From contig CALUZC010000008.1 in the NCBI GenBank assembly GCA_944325215.1, forward strand, positions 22,946 through 86,945: DNA of 64,000 bases, given 5' to 3'. The notes beneath the pieces were generated by a model. That model saw only the letters and a list, made by a program, of their open reading frames with translations. It made no database searches and was not told the DNA's origin. Made by a program: the position numbers and the translations under genes. Positions 17,782 through 27,552 of this stretch are shown here, in pieces (the first letter of the stretch is position 1; each line of letters begins with the position of its first letter). Source of the DNA: an uncultured Mucispirillum sp. Its GTDB lineage: Bacteria; Chrysiogenota; Deferribacteres; Deferribacterales; Mucispirillaceae.

Positions 17782-18738
17782 TTATTTAGCCTTATTTTCT
17801 TCAATAATAAATGCTGGTCTATTTCTAACCTCTTTATAAATTTTTCCTATGTATGCTCCAATTATTCCTAATGATAATGTGATAATTGCTCCAACCATAT
17901 TAATTATACTTAATATCAGTAAATTCCAGTGTACTGCTTTATTTAATATTGAAATAACTAAAAATCCAATAAAAAATAATACAAAAATAGCAGAAAGAAA
18001 TATTCCAGACCATAGAATATAAGTCAATAATTTGGTTGTTGTAGTAGTCATACCATCTATTGCAGTATCAAATAACTTTATAAAAGACCATTTACTAGAG
18101 CCACCTATTCTTGCTTTTCTATCATAAAATACTTTAGTGCTTTTATAACCAACAGAAGGTATCATACCTCTTAAATAAAGATTTTTTTCGTTTGTTTCTT
18201 TTAATACTTCTACAATCCTTTTACTAATTAATCTCACTTCACTTTGATTTTTAATTGTTTCACTGCCTAATATATCCATGATTTTATAGAATAAATTACC
18301 AGCTAAAGTTCTAAACCAGCCATCGCCTGTTCTTGATTTTCTAACTGCATATACTGTATCATTGCCATTTTTATATTCATTAATAAGTTGGTATATTACT
18401 TCTGGATCTTCCTGTAAATCACAATCAATAGTTATATAAGCATCTGCTTCACAAGTATATAAACCTGCTGTTAATGCACCTTGTAAACCAAAATTTCTTG
18501 CCAAAGAAATACCTTTTACACCATCATCTTTACTTATAAAAGATTTTATAATTTCCCACGAAGAATCTTTTGAACCATCATTTACATAGCAGAGATAACT
18601 TTTGTTTGATATGATTTTTTTATCTTTCATATCATTTAAAATATTATAAAAAACTTTATGTGATTCATGTAATATATTTTCCTCATTATAGCATGGAACA
18701 ATAATAACTAATACAGGGTTTTCCCTATTCATTTTCAT
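17782..18738 (-). CDS. GT2 glycosyltransferase, GtrB/polyprenyl-phosphate type
   Basis: This 318-residue protein has a GT-A fold start, VIIVPCYNEENIL (about 11-23), then YVNDGSKD and LARNFGLQGALTAGL. The DxD-like motif is ITIDCDLQEDPEVI (about 97-110). Two C-terminal membrane helices follow (about 232-255 and 268-292). This layout matches GtrB, ArnC and dolichol-phosphate-type transferases, which load a sugar onto undecaprenyl phosphate at the inner membrane. It could supply a lipid-linked sugar to modify the glycan after assembly. It overlaps the epimerase gene by 14 bp. Confidence 0.88.
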   Translation of the reverse strand: MKMNRENPVLVIIVPCYNEENILHESHKVFYNILNDMKDKKIISNKSYLCYVNDGSKDSSWEIIKSFISKDDGVKGISLARNFGLQGALTAGLYTCEADAYITIDCDLQEDPEVIYQLINEYKNGNDTVYAVRKSRTGDGWFRTLAGNLFYKIMDILGSETIKNQSEVRLISKRIVEVLKETNEKNLYLRGMIPSVGYKSTKVFYDRKARIGGSSKWSFIKLFDTAIDGMTTTTTKLLTYILWSGIFLSAIFVLFFIGFLVISILNKAVHWNLLILSIINMVGAIITLSLGIIGAYIGKIYKEVRNRPAFIIEENKAK

Positions 18739-19663
18739 TTACCTCATATTTACGTTTAATATTCTCATTTATATACATCAATAAATCATTCATTGTATTT
18801 GCTTTGTTATATAAATAACCAGTTTTATCTTTTGAATAAATTGTTTTTAAATCGTATATGGTTGGTTTATCTTGTATTATATTATTAAAATCTTTTTTAA
18901 ATACATTATAATACAATTCACTTGCCTGTATTGGTTCAGATACAATATTTATTACTTTTATATCTTTATCAATAACCATACATATATCTTGCCATAATTT
19001 GTGAAGATTATAAAATTGATATAAATTTCTAGAATCAGTAAAATTTAGGGCATTAAAACTATTTTGAAAAAATAATTCCCTAGCCTTTATTAATAAGTTT
19101 CTATCTTGTGTATTTAATTTATAAAAGTTATTATCGTATGTGTATATTGAACGAATAAAATCATCATTAATTGATTTATTAAACTGTTCTTCCTTAATCA
19201 TTGGTGGAATAATATTAATTATATCATATATAAAATTTTTTTTAAGATTATCACCATATAATGCAGGTATTCTTATAATAGCATAATCATTAATATTTTC
19301 CTTTACCCAATTTTCAAGATAAAACCTGTTTTTTCCATATGTGTGGTTATCACTTGGATTAATATTATATAATTCATCAAACCCTACAGGTGAAGGATAT
19401 ACATCAACTGTTGAAATAAGTATCAATTTTTTTGTTTTAATCTTCTGAAGATTACATATTGTATCATCTATATGCTGCTTATCTTTATCAGCATATAAAT
19501 TAGCTAAATATTTTGTGCCAGTTACGCCTGCATAAACTACAATATCATAAGTATTATCTGAAATATTATTAATATTTTTACTATTAAATAAATCTGTAAA
19601 ACTATATGATTTATCTAAATTAGAGCCTACAAAACCTGTGTAACCTACTAATGCTGTTTTCAT
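18725..19663 (-). CDS. NAD-dependent epimerase/dehydratase family protein (extended SDR)
   Basis: This 312-residue protein has a Rossmann start, ALVGYTGFVGSNL (about 4-16), a variant of GxxGxxG. The catalytic segment is LISTVDVYPSP and then YGKNRFYLENW, giving a Y-x-x-x-(K/N)-like element. RIPALYGDNLKKNFIYD resembles the substrate-binding region of nucleotide-sugar dehydratases and reductases. The active-site lysine position is shifted (YGKNR), so the exact reaction is uncertain. Likely substrates are nucleotide-linked or lipid-linked sugars. It lies between two GT2 genes. Confidence 0.75.
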   Translation of the reverse strand: MKTALVGYTGFVGSNLDKSYSFTDLFNSKNINNISDNTYDIVVYAGVTGTKYLANLYADKDKQHIDDTICNLQKIKTKKLILISTVDVYPSPVGFDELYNINPSDNHTYGKNRFYLENWVKENINDYAIIRIPALYGDNLKKNFIYDIINIIPPMIKEEQFNKSINDDFIRSIYTYDNNFYKLNTQDRNLLIKARELFFQNSFNALNFTDSRNLYQFYNLHKLWQDICMVIDKDIKVINIVSEPIQASELYYNVFKKDFNNIIQDKPTIYDLKTIYSKDKTGYLYNKANTMNDLLMYINENIKRKYEVNENE

Positions 19664-19671
19664 ATATCCTC

Positions 19672-20607
19672 TTAATTTTTATTAATTTTATTTATTGAAT
19701 CATAAGAATATGAGCTTTTATTATTAATAAGCCCTAATATCATAGAAAGATACCTTATAATAATAGAAGCTAAACCAAATAATACAAAAAACGATATGGA
19801 TACTATCCACATTAAAGTCATCCAGCCACCAGATACATCTAAACCTAATATTTTTACAAAAAGGCTGTATATCATTGTTGCAATCATTAAACACATCATT
19901 ATAAATGTTGCTGCCATAGATATTTTATATCCTATATTAGTAAAAGCAATAATAGAATCAATTGCCAAATTTTGATTATACAAAAACCCCTTATTTATAT
20001 TATTTTTACTTAATGGTTTATAAGTAATATGAGCATATTTTAAACCACAGCTGTAATATACTACTTTCCTGTATACTATATTTGATGTGTTTTGGTTAAT
20101 TCTATTTATACCACGCCTTGAAAGTATTCTAAATCTTTCACTTTTTAACTTATCCTGCCCACCAAATTTATTAAGTAATGAATAAAACATACTGGATAAT
20201 AAACTATTATTTTTATTAGGTGATGCTGCTACAATGTCATAACCTTGTAGTGATTTTTGGTATATATCCATAATAAGTGATAAATCATAATCAATAATAC
20301 ATGTATCAAATTCATATACAAAATCACCGATTGCAAAATCCACCCCTGCAAGCATTGATTTTTCAAGCCCTTGTTTATAACTCATATTAATAATATTTAC
20401 AGTTGTGTTCTCAAATGTTTTTGATACATCTTCTATAATTTTAACAGAATTATCTGTAGAGCAGTCATTTACACATATTATCTCATATTTTTCAAAGCAG
20501 CCGGATATTTTTTCGTTAACTGACTTTAAAAAATACTCTATTTCTTTTTCATTATTATAAACATATACAACTAAAGAAATAAAATTTTTCTCTTTATCTG
20601 AAATCAT
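19672..20607 (-). CDS. GT2 glycosyltransferase with C-terminal membrane helices
   Basis: This 311-residue protein has the GT2 start FISLVVYVYNNEKEIEYFL (about 9-27), then ICVNDCSTDNSVKII and the segment YKQGLEKSMLAG. The DxD region is altered (YEFDTCIIDYDLSL). Two membrane helices near 213-240 and 258-285 resemble GtrB-type enzymes. The missing canonical DxD suggests changed or lost donor binding. It overlaps the next gene by 4 bp, indicating coupling. Confidence 0.75.
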   Translation of the reverse strand: MISDKEKNFISLVVYVYNNEKEIEYFLKSVNEKISGCFEKYEIICVNDCSTDNSVKIIEDVSKTFENTTVNIINMSYKQGLEKSMLAGVDFAIGDFVYEFDTCIIDYDLSLIMDIYQKSLQGYDIVAASPNKNNSLLSSMFYSLLNKFGGQDKLKSERFRILSRRGINRINQNTSNIVYRKVVYYSCGLKYAHITYKPLSKNNINKGFLYNQNLAIDSIIAFTNIGYKISMAATFIMMCLMIATMIYSLFVKILGLDVSGGWMTLMWIVSISFFVLFGLASIIIRYLSMILGLINNKSSYSYDSINKINKN

Positions 20608-21749
20608 AAAATCACCTCATCTAAATCATACACCGTGTTTATTTTTCCAGATAATACACTAATAAATTTAGGTTTTTCTGAAAATACTTTAATAATTGTT
20701 GGTCTTGAATCATCTATTTCTGATGCCTGTAATATTGGCTTCATAGAAAACAAACTGCTGCTGTATGTGAAATTAGAATATTTCTCATTTAAATATTTTT
20801 TTGCAAGACGGGACATATATGGATATGCTGTTTGTGGCTTAAAATCACATTCATTACAGTTACCCAAAAATTCACTGGAGCAATAGTCACTATTACATAA
20901 TTGCTGGCATTTAAAAGTTGGCAGATAATCATAACTTGTAATATGTGGTGTAAAAGTAACAGAAGTAAGAGAATGCAGTCCTGTTTTACCAAAAGGCATA
21001 ATAGAGAAAAATGGACCGTCCATAACAGTTATCCCCACATCTTTTAATGCACCATTAGTATTGCAAAGTATTATTTCGCATAGTTCATACTTTATTTTTA
21101 AGGGCTGAAAATCAAGCTTATTTATAATTTGGTTTACTGAAGCATATGTAGTATTTAATATAAACTCTGTTTCAAATTTACTTCCATCTTTTAATGATAT
21201 AATATATTTATCATTTTCTTGGATAATAGTATCAATATACGCATTGTATTTAATTTCCACATTTTTATATGTACGTATTTTATTATATAGATATTCTAAT
21301 AGTAGTTTTGCATCATAAGTATATTCTTGTGTTTCAAATACACCATCACACATACCAGCATTAAAGTATTCATATGGATTAACTTCTGAACACATAACAT
21401 TTGTATCCATGCAAAATTTTCTAAACTCTTTAGCATTGGTCCATGAAAAATTTGTACTTGTTGCATATATTTTTTTAAAGTTTTTTTCTATACAAAACCC
21501 ATAATCTTCAACAAACCTTTCAAAATAATTTCTTGATTTAATAGCTGTAGAGTATGAGCGTGGATAATGGTAGCCCATATGAACACGAGCCTGGTTTATA
21601 TATGTAGCACGCATAAAAGGGGCAGCATCTCTTTCAAGCACTAATATGCGCTTGCCAAATTCCCCCCCCCTAATTCTTCCAATTAGTTCGGCAGAATATA
21701 AGCCGTATAATCCTGCACCTATTATTATTACATCGTAATTTATGAACAG
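20604..21749 (-). CDS. FAD-dependent (DAO-like) oxidoreductase with no canonical start and a G9 tract
   Basis: The frame encodes YDVIIIGAGLYGLYSAELIG at its N-terminus, a textbook FAD-binding GxGxxG. RILVLERD follows (glutamate for ribose binding), then RVHMGYHYPRS, typical of DAO-family enzymes in polysaccharide loci. No ATG, GTG or TTG lies before the FAD motif. Only CTG (21747-21749), ATT or ATA are available after the in-frame TAA of the upstream acetyltransferase. The GTG at 21641 would remove the dinucleotide fold. I take CTG as a working start (381 residues). Nine G's (plus-strand C at 21662-21670) lie in the reading frame near codon 27-30. Substrate unknown. Confidence 0.68.
   Translation of the reverse strand: MFINYDVIIIGAGLYGLYSAELIGRIRGGEFGKRILVLERDAAPFMRATYINQARVHMGYHYPRSYSTAIKSRNYFERFVEDYGFCIEKNFKKIYATSTNFSWTNAKEFRKFCMDTNVMCSEVNPYEYFNAGMCDGVFETQEYTYDAKLLLEYLYNKIRTYKNVEIKYNAYIDTIIQENDKYIISLKDGSKFETEFILNTTYASVNQIINKLDFQPLKIKYELCEIILCNTNGALKDVGITVMDGPFFSIMPFGKTGLHSLTSVTFTPHITSYDYLPTFKCQQLCNSDYCSSEFLGNCNECDFKPQTAYPYMSRLAKKYLNEKYSNFTYSSSLFSMKPILQASEIDDSRPTIIKVFSEKPKFISVLSGKINTVYDLDEVIL
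21662..21670 (-). repeat. Poly-G9 homopolymer inside oxidoreductase gene
   Basis: Nine consecutive C's on the plus strand read as G9 in the coding strand (agg ggg ggg gaa). The frame is intact with nine. Gain or loss of one base would break the frame just after the FAD motif. Such G tracts in AT-rich genomes are classic slipped-strand contingency sites. Confidence 0.8.
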
Positions 21750-21755
21750 AATTTT

Positions 21756-22295
21756 TTAAAACCCAAAAATTTTATATATTTTATTTCGATAATTAATATA
21801 GTCGTCTTTGTGAAGAATCATCTCGAATGCTGGACAACCTGATACTAATATTTTGTTTGTAACCTTTGCACCAAAGCTTTTCCAGAAATTTAACACTGTA
21901 GTATTAGATTCTAATACACTAAGTATCATAGAGGTAACTTTAAAGTTTTCTAAACAAGTATTGATTGCAAGAATCAAACCTTCAACATTTTCTATGGGCG
22001 AACCAACTGCTACGTATCTACCAACTTCAAAAATTTGTTTATCCTCATCAATATTATAAAATCCCACTACCCCAACACTACGTTCTTGAAAATTTTTTAT
22101 GATAAAAAAATAATCACCTTCTTTTTTTCTTTGACTATTAATCCAGTTTATTTGGTCTTGAATAGTATTGTCTAATTTGGGAATACGACCGTCTGTATTA
22201 TTAACATTGCGTATCTGCAATGTAAATTCCGCATCTTCAATATCTGCCGATTTTAAATAGACCACTTTTCCATGAATATCTTCCATTATTGCCAT
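21756..22295 (-). CDS. GNAT-family acetyltransferase (RimL/PseH-like)
   Basis: This 179-residue protein starts VVYLKSADIEDAEFTLQIRN, the RimJ/RimL-type GNAT opening. It continues with DQINWINSQ, GVVGFYNIDED and the C-terminal ESNTTVLNFWKSFGAKV pattern. Single-domain GNATs of this kind in surface-sugar loci often acetylate a 4-amino sugar made by a DegT-type aminotransferase, and such an aminotransferase is present at 33500. AGGA lies about 12 nt before the ATG at 22295. The stop codon is in the same frame as the following oxidoreductase, with no gap. Base composition is slightly less AT-rich than its neighbours. Acceptor unproven. Confidence 0.78.
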   Translation of the reverse strand: MAIMEDIHGKVVYLKSADIEDAEFTLQIRNVNNTDGRIPKLDNTIQDQINWINSQRKKEGDYFFIIKNFQERSVGVVGFYNIDEDKQIFEVGRYVAVGSPIENVEGLILAINTCLENFKVTSMILSVLESNTTVLNFWKSFGAKVTNKILVSGCPAFEMILHKDDYINYRNKIYKIFGF

Positions 22296-22477
22296 TATTT
22301 TATCCTAATTATTATTGTATTAATAACTTATCCTTAGCTACCATTTATTCCATAAACTTAGCATTTTATACAATCTAACTTTTTTCATAGCTAGCATGTT
22401 TTACTGAATAAGTCAAGCTGTTATATAATATATCTATTGCTCATTAATTTGTATTAAATATCTACCATTCTAATATT

Positions 22478-23872
22478 TTACCTGTTTATTGCATAATCAT
22501 TCTTCTCATTTATCCATATACTATCAACTACTTCTCTATTTACTTTATCATAAACTACAAAATTTAAACCTTCTTTATTTTTACTTACTTCTTTACCACT
22601 TATATTTATAGTAGATTGACCATCTGATTTTATAAAAATATTTGTTATACCATTTATTTTACCTTTATAAGAAACTGCTATATTTGATATTTCTTCATGA
22701 AATACGGTATTATTATCAATTATTGCTATATAATTCATATATGGATTACTTGTATTAATTTTAGATAACCCTAAATCTTCTAAATTCTTTTTTAGTGTAT
22801 CAGGTATTTTATTTAGTATATACCCGTTTGTAGATAGCATTATAGTATAATTATCAAATGTAGCAAATTTTTTCCACTGAGAAAATTCTTGCATAGTTCT
22901 TATTTCCATTTCATTTCTCTGTCTTTTATATATAGTGTAATTTTTATTCCATTCATCGTACTCTGAACTATTATGATGTGAGCTAATAGTATACTTTTCC
23001 ATAGCATACTTTATTAGATAATCACTCACTTTTTCTCCACCATATACATTTACATGGTTTATATCAAAAAAATCATTTTTATAATCAAGAGCTATCTCTT
23101 TCCATAATTTATTAAAGTTTATATATGTTATATTACATGGTGCGATTAATTGTTCAAACAAAAACGAACGTTCATACCTATGCTGTGTTGTAGTAGGTGG
23201 GCACCAAAAAATCACATTGAGCTTATTATCTTTTACAAACTGTGCAATTTTATTGATTATATTTATACTTTCTTCACTAAATGAATATTCTCCAGTATTT
23301 ACTAAATTTACTTCCTGTGCCTGTCGTATAAAGTTAGGGTTACTACCTAACAAATAATAAGTTAGCCTATTGTTAATAAAATCTTTTTCTGTAAGTTCTT
23401 TCCATCTAGAATGAAATTGGTTCATTATAAAATAATATAATATATCTTTATAATTACCTTTTGTATACTGTATATACTTATATCTCGTGATAAAACTTAA
23501 ATGCCATTGATATATTTGCTTTCCCCAGTTATTTTCTATTGGAAAGCTATTATCTGTTATTGTTGTTATATCAAAAAATATAACTTTTGGATTATATTTT
23601 TTGATGTCATTTAACAGAAAATATGTTGTTAACCGTTGGTCATTGTGTGCATTATTGTAACTTGTAATTCCAAATTTATTCCATATATACATTGGAGAAA
23701 TAGCAAAATATGTGGTAGATGGACCTAACCAAATTACATCAAGTTGATTATTATTCTTAAAATAATCAATAGAATTATATCCATTTTCTTTTGGTAATAA
23801 TGTATATGCAATTGTTAAAAATATCATGTTTAACAAAATTAAAAAAATTATTACTTTAATTATTTTTTTCAT
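22478..23872 (-). CDS. SGNH/AlgX-like protein, partner of MBOAT acyltransferase
   Basis: This 464-residue protein has an N-terminal membrane anchor (about 5-27). The segment VIWLGPSTTYFAISPMYIW then carries the presumed nucleophile serine in a GxS context (GPST). FFDITTITD follows, and later DINHVNVYGGEKVSDYL supplies the D-x-x-H pair. This resembles DltD/AlgJ/AlgX-type SGNH proteins that take acyl groups from an MBOAT partner and place them on exported glycan. The gene is 8 bp after the MBOAT gene. The catalytic serine is preceded by proline instead of the usual D or S. Expected location: periplasmic face of the inner membrane. Confidence 0.72.
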   Translation of the reverse strand: MKKIIKVIIFLILLNMIFLTIAYTLLPKENGYNSIDYFKNNNQLDVIWLGPSTTYFAISPMYIWNKFGITSYNNAHNDQRLTTYFLLNDIKKYNPKVIFFDITTITDNSFPIENNWGKQIYQWHLSFITRYKYIQYTKGNYKDILYYFIMNQFHSRWKELTEKDFINNRLTYYLLGSNPNFIRQAQEVNLVNTGEYSFSEESINIINKIAQFVKDNKLNVIFWCPPTTTQHRYERSFLFEQLIAPCNITYINFNKLWKEIALDYKNDFFDINHVNVYGGEKVSDYLIKYAMEKYTISSHHNSSEYDEWNKNYTIYKRQRNEMEIRTMQEFSQWKKFATFDNYTIMLSTNGYILNKIPDTLKKNLEDLGLSKINTSNPYMNYIAIIDNNTVFHEEISNIAVSYKGKINGITNIFIKSDGQSTINISGKEVSKNKEGLNFVVYDKVNREVVDSIWINEKNDYAINR

Positions 23873-23880
23873 ACTATCCT

Positions 23881-25377
23881 CTAAAACTGAAAGTATATAA
23901 ACTGTGTCGCATCATATTCTGGACCATATATACCAAATGTTAGTATTCCAAATATTGCAAGTAAATATACTAACCATCTAAAAACTAAATTTTGCTGTGC
24001 TAAACTTTCCCTTATCTTTATACCTCTTTCCTGCATAAATGATACTACCCATAATATCATTATGGAAAAACATAGCACCCAAAAATCTTTTCTATCTAGC
24101 CCCATATCATATAAGGAATTATCAAAAAATATCCATGGATTCCACACACTAAACATTTGCTTCCACATTTCATATGCTGTGTGAAAATCTGGTGCTCTAA
24201 AGATTAAATAACCTATATTTACAAGTATAAATGTTACTATCATGGCTGATAATCTAAAACTAAAACATTTAGTATTTACCTTCAATTTTTTATATAACTT
24301 CTTTTTATATGGATTAGTTATCTCTGCCATTACTATACAAAATCCATGATATAAGCCCCACACAACATATGTCCAATTTGCTCCATGCCATAATCCACTT
24401 ATAAAAAATGTTACCATTATTGCAAAATAATTTCTTAAATTGCTCAATTTTTTACCACTAAAAATAATTGGTAAATAAACATAATCTCTTAACCATGTTG
24501 ATAAAGATATATGCCACCTGCCCCAGTAATCTTGTATTGATGTAGCAAAATATGGGTGGTTAAAGTTTTGCATAAGTTTAAAACCCATTACCCAGGCTGC
24601 TCCCATGGCTATTGCTGAATATCCTGCAAAATCGCCATATACCTGCACTGCAAATGCTACTACTGCTATGGCTATTTCTATGCCTGCATAAGCTTCATAA
24701 TTTTCAAATACATGGTTTACTAATATAGCTGCTCTATCTGCTATTACCATTTTCAAAAAATAGCCAAAGAGCATTAGTAGTAAACCATCTCGCATTCTTT
24801 CAAAGCTAAATGTATGCTTCTGGCTTACCTGCACTAATAAATTTTTACTTCTTTCAATAGGACCTGCTACCAACTGTGGAAAAAATGATACAAAAAGGGC
24901 ATACTTTAAAAAATTACGCTCAGCATACACTTCTTTTCTATATATATCTATTGTGTAACTTAATGCCTGAAAGGTATAAAAGGATATACCTACTGGCAGT
25001 ATTATATCAAACTTCGGCTGTATTAATTGAATATGCAGTGCTGAAAGTAATATATTTATATTATCTACTGCAAAATAAAAATATTTAAAGAAAAATAAAA
25101 TTGAAAGGTTTAATACTAAACTTAATATTACCCATAATTTCTTTAATTTGTCAGCATTGTCTTGTTTACTATTATTCGCCTTATCTATTAAGATACCACT
25201 TAAATATGTTATGAAGGTGGAAGTAAGCATTAATAAAGCATATACTGGGTTCCAAGCCATATAAAAATAATAGCTGGCAATTAAAAGCCATATATATCTT
25301 ACTCTATGGGGTATAATAAAGTAAAGAATAGTAACTATTGGGAAAAAAAGTAGGAAATTGATTGAGTTAAAAAGCAT
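23881..25377 (-). CDS. MBOAT-family O-acyltransferase (AlgI-like)
   Basis: This 498-residue multipass protein is typical of bacterial MBOATs: MLFNSINFLLFFPIVT at the start, FFPQLVAGPIERS in the middle, YWGRWHISLSTWLRDYVY, then SGLWHGANWTYVVWG with the invariant histidine. These enzymes pass an acetyl or other acyl group across the inner membrane to sugar polymers. The ATG at 25377 is preferred over the one at 25416, because GAGG lies 8 nt upstream and family members begin with this sequence. It is followed by the SGNH partner gene. Acyl donor and target are not shown by sequence. Confidence 0.92.
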   Translation of the reverse strand: MLFNSINFLLFFPIVTILYFIIPHRVRYIWLLIASYYFYMAWNPVYALLMLTSTFITYLSGILIDKANNSKQDNADKLKKLWVILSLVLNLSILFFFKYFYFAVDNINILLSALHIQLIQPKFDIILPVGISFYTFQALSYTIDIYRKEVYAERNFLKYALFVSFFPQLVAGPIERSKNLLVQVSQKHTFSFERMRDGLLLMLFGYFLKMVIADRAAILVNHVFENYEAYAGIEIAIAVVAFAVQVYGDFAGYSAIAMGAAWVMGFKLMQNFNHPYFATSIQDYWGRWHISLSTWLRDYVYLPIIFSGKKLSNLRNYFAIMVTFFISGLWHGANWTYVVWGLYHGFCIVMAEITNPYKKKLYKKLKVNTKCFSFRLSAMIVTFILVNIGYLIFRAPDFHTAYEMWKQMFSVWNPWIFFDNSLYDMGLDRKDFWVLCFSIMILWVVSFMQERGIKIRESLAQQNLVFRWLVYLLAIFGILTFGIYGPEYDATQFIYFQF

Positions 25378-25498
25378 CTTACTAACCTCGATTATATATA
25401 ACATTAAATAATTCATTATGCAATCAAAATATTAATTACTTGACTTTTACTTTCATTTTCTATACAATCACCTGATATCTTTATTTTGGAAGGTTATA

Positions 25499-27487
25499 AT
25501 GAAATATATAAATTATAAAATAATAATAGTAATTTTACTTAGCATCCTTATTACACCTTATATTAATAATTTTATACTTTATTATTTTACAAGCGATGTA
25601 AATATCAAGATATATAAATCAACACTGTCAAATGAAAATGAAGTAAATGCAGTATGGGGATATGGCTTCGGTTCTTATATCTATAATAATGTTAATGCTG
25701 ATTTATGCAAAGTCAATATGTGTAATAATACAGAATATTTAACACCACCACCTCACAATAGAGAGTATATTAAACTGAATAAAGACGGCTTTATGTCCGT
25801 AAATATTAAAAACTCTCCGTTTTCATGGATAGGAATTTATAAAGGTGTTGATGCTGGTAAGTTTGATATATATATAGAAGATAAATTATATAAAACTATT
25901 GATGCTAAAATTACTTATGCACAATCTCCAGAAACTAGAACTTATTTATTTGCAAATAGCAATAGTGTTGTATTACTTTGGTTCTTAAAATTAGCTATTT
26001 TTTATGTATTCACTGCTGCATTTATTTATTTTCTTTTATTATTATTTGAAAAAATATTAAAAATCAGTTCTTCATATAATATAAAAGAAAAACTACTACA
26101 ACCTCATAACTCTCTTTTTTCTTTTATAATATGGTTTCTTTTTTCTTTTATACTTTTTTCTGTATGGATGAACTTTGATACTACTTGGTTAAAAGTAGGT
26201 GATGCTAAATGGTATGCTTTTTCATATGAAACATGGAATGGTAATCATATTTTTGATATTAATAATTATGCAATTAATCAAACATTTACTCCAAGAGCTT
26301 ATATTACAGGAATAATTCCTTACATTGCATATTTAATATCTTTTCAAAGTATACCTTTATACTACTATATATATTTTATATTTGCCGCTTTTTTTATATC
26401 ACTTTTTATGAATATTATTATTCCTAAAATCTATGAGCTTTTATCAGGGAAAAAACCTGCATTTATACAAACACAAGTATTTGCACTTATTTTCTTTTTC
26501 TATTGGTGGAATTATATATATGATTTTATAGTAGATGTTTATGCTGTTTTATTTTTATCACTTGCTTTTATGTCTTACTTGCTTTTTAAACAAAAACAAA
26601 AAATGTCATATATAGTTTTAGCAGGAATATGTTTATCATTATCTATATTATATAGAAATTCGTATGTAATGTTTTTATATTTATTATGCTTTATATTTAT
26701 AATTCAATTATTTAGAGTGAAATTTATTAGTATATTCCATAAAAATTACTTATTTATATTATTTTTTATAATTGGCATTATAATTCCATGTATACCACAA
26801 ATATATATTTCCTATATTCATGATGGAATATTTAGTTTATATGGATATGACAAAGTTGGTGTATACACAAGTCCAACTCAAACTTTATCTAGTGAACTTA
26901 CTAGCTGGTCCTTATATAATATTACTGGCTGGCCATGGGTATTACCAAATGGTATTATGCTTTCCCATTTAAATGATATAATACCATTTAGCGATGCAAA
27001 AGAAATGAATATTGCTATGGTATTACTAACTTATTTTTCTAATATGTTCTCTGCTTTATTTGTTTTGATAAATAAATTCTTATATTTTATTTTTCCAACT
27101 CAAATTATAGTTTATCGTGAACAAACATACAATATTTTACTTCATTCATTAATATTTTACATACCTAGAATATTAAATATTTTACTTATTTCATTATTTT
27201 TACTTGCTTGTTTAAATAGGAATTTTCGTGAAAGATTTATATTTAATAAAAAATATATAATATATTATTTCTTTATATTTATGTTTATCGCTATAAATTT
27301 ATTATTTCATGTAGAAGTAAGATATATATTACCTGTATATGTTCTGTTTTATTATATAATTTCATACCATATTATAGCTAAATTTTTTAATAGTTCTAAT
27401 AAATTAAATATTATTCGAAACAATATTAAACCATATTCAGCAATTGTATTTCTTATGACATATATATATTTTAATTTATTTACATAA
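25499..27487 (+). CDS. Large multipass membrane protein, possibly GT-C-type glycosyltransferase
   Basis: This 662-residue protein has one N-terminal membrane helix, a periplasmic domain (about 30-150), then roughly ten to twelve further helices. The segment WLKVGDAKWYAFSYETWN (about 229-246), after a membrane helix, resembles the first acidic loop of GT-C enzymes that use lipid-linked sugars. I cannot assign it to a specific family, and a flippase or polymerase role is possible. Because export here looks ABC-dependent (Wzm/Wzt), a Wzy polymerase would be unexpected. It is transcribed opposite to its neighbours. GGAAGG lies about 7 nt before the ATG. Confidence 0.65.
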   Translation: MKYINYKIIIVILLSILITPYINNFILYYFTSDVNIKIYKSTLSNENEVNAVWGYGFGSYIYNNVNADLCKVNMCNNTEYLTPPPHNREYIKLNKDGFMSVNIKNSPFSWIGIYKGVDAGKFDIYIEDKLYKTIDAKITYAQSPETRTYLFANSNSVVLLWFLKLAIFYVFTAAFIYFLLLLFEKILKISSSYNIKEKLLQPHNSLFSFIIWFLFSFILFSVWMNFDTTWLKVGDAKWYAFSYETWNGNHIFDINNYAINQTFTPRAYITGIIPYIAYLISFQSIPLYYYIYFIFAAFFISLFMNIIIPKIYELLSGKKPAFIQTQVFALIFFFYWWNYIYDFIVDVYAVLFLSLAFMSYLLFKQKQKMSYIVLAGICLSLSILYRNSYVMFLYLLCFIFIIQLFRVKFISIFHKNYLFILFFIIGIIIPCIPQIYISYIHDGIFSLYGYDKVGVYTSPTQTLSSELTSWSLYNITGWPWVLPNGIMLSHLNDIIPFSDAKEMNIAMVLLTYFSNMFSALFVLINKFLYFIFPTQIIVYREQTYNILLHSLIFYIPRILNILLISLFLLACLNRNFRERFIFNKKYIIYYFFIFMFIAINLLFHVEVRYILPVYVLFYYIISYHIIAKFFNSSNKLNIIRNNIKPYSAIVFLMTYIYFNLFT

Positions 27488-27552
27488 TATAGATATGGTA
27501 ATTCTATAATACATCTTTTTTTGCAGTATATTATAGGATTACTATTATAATG

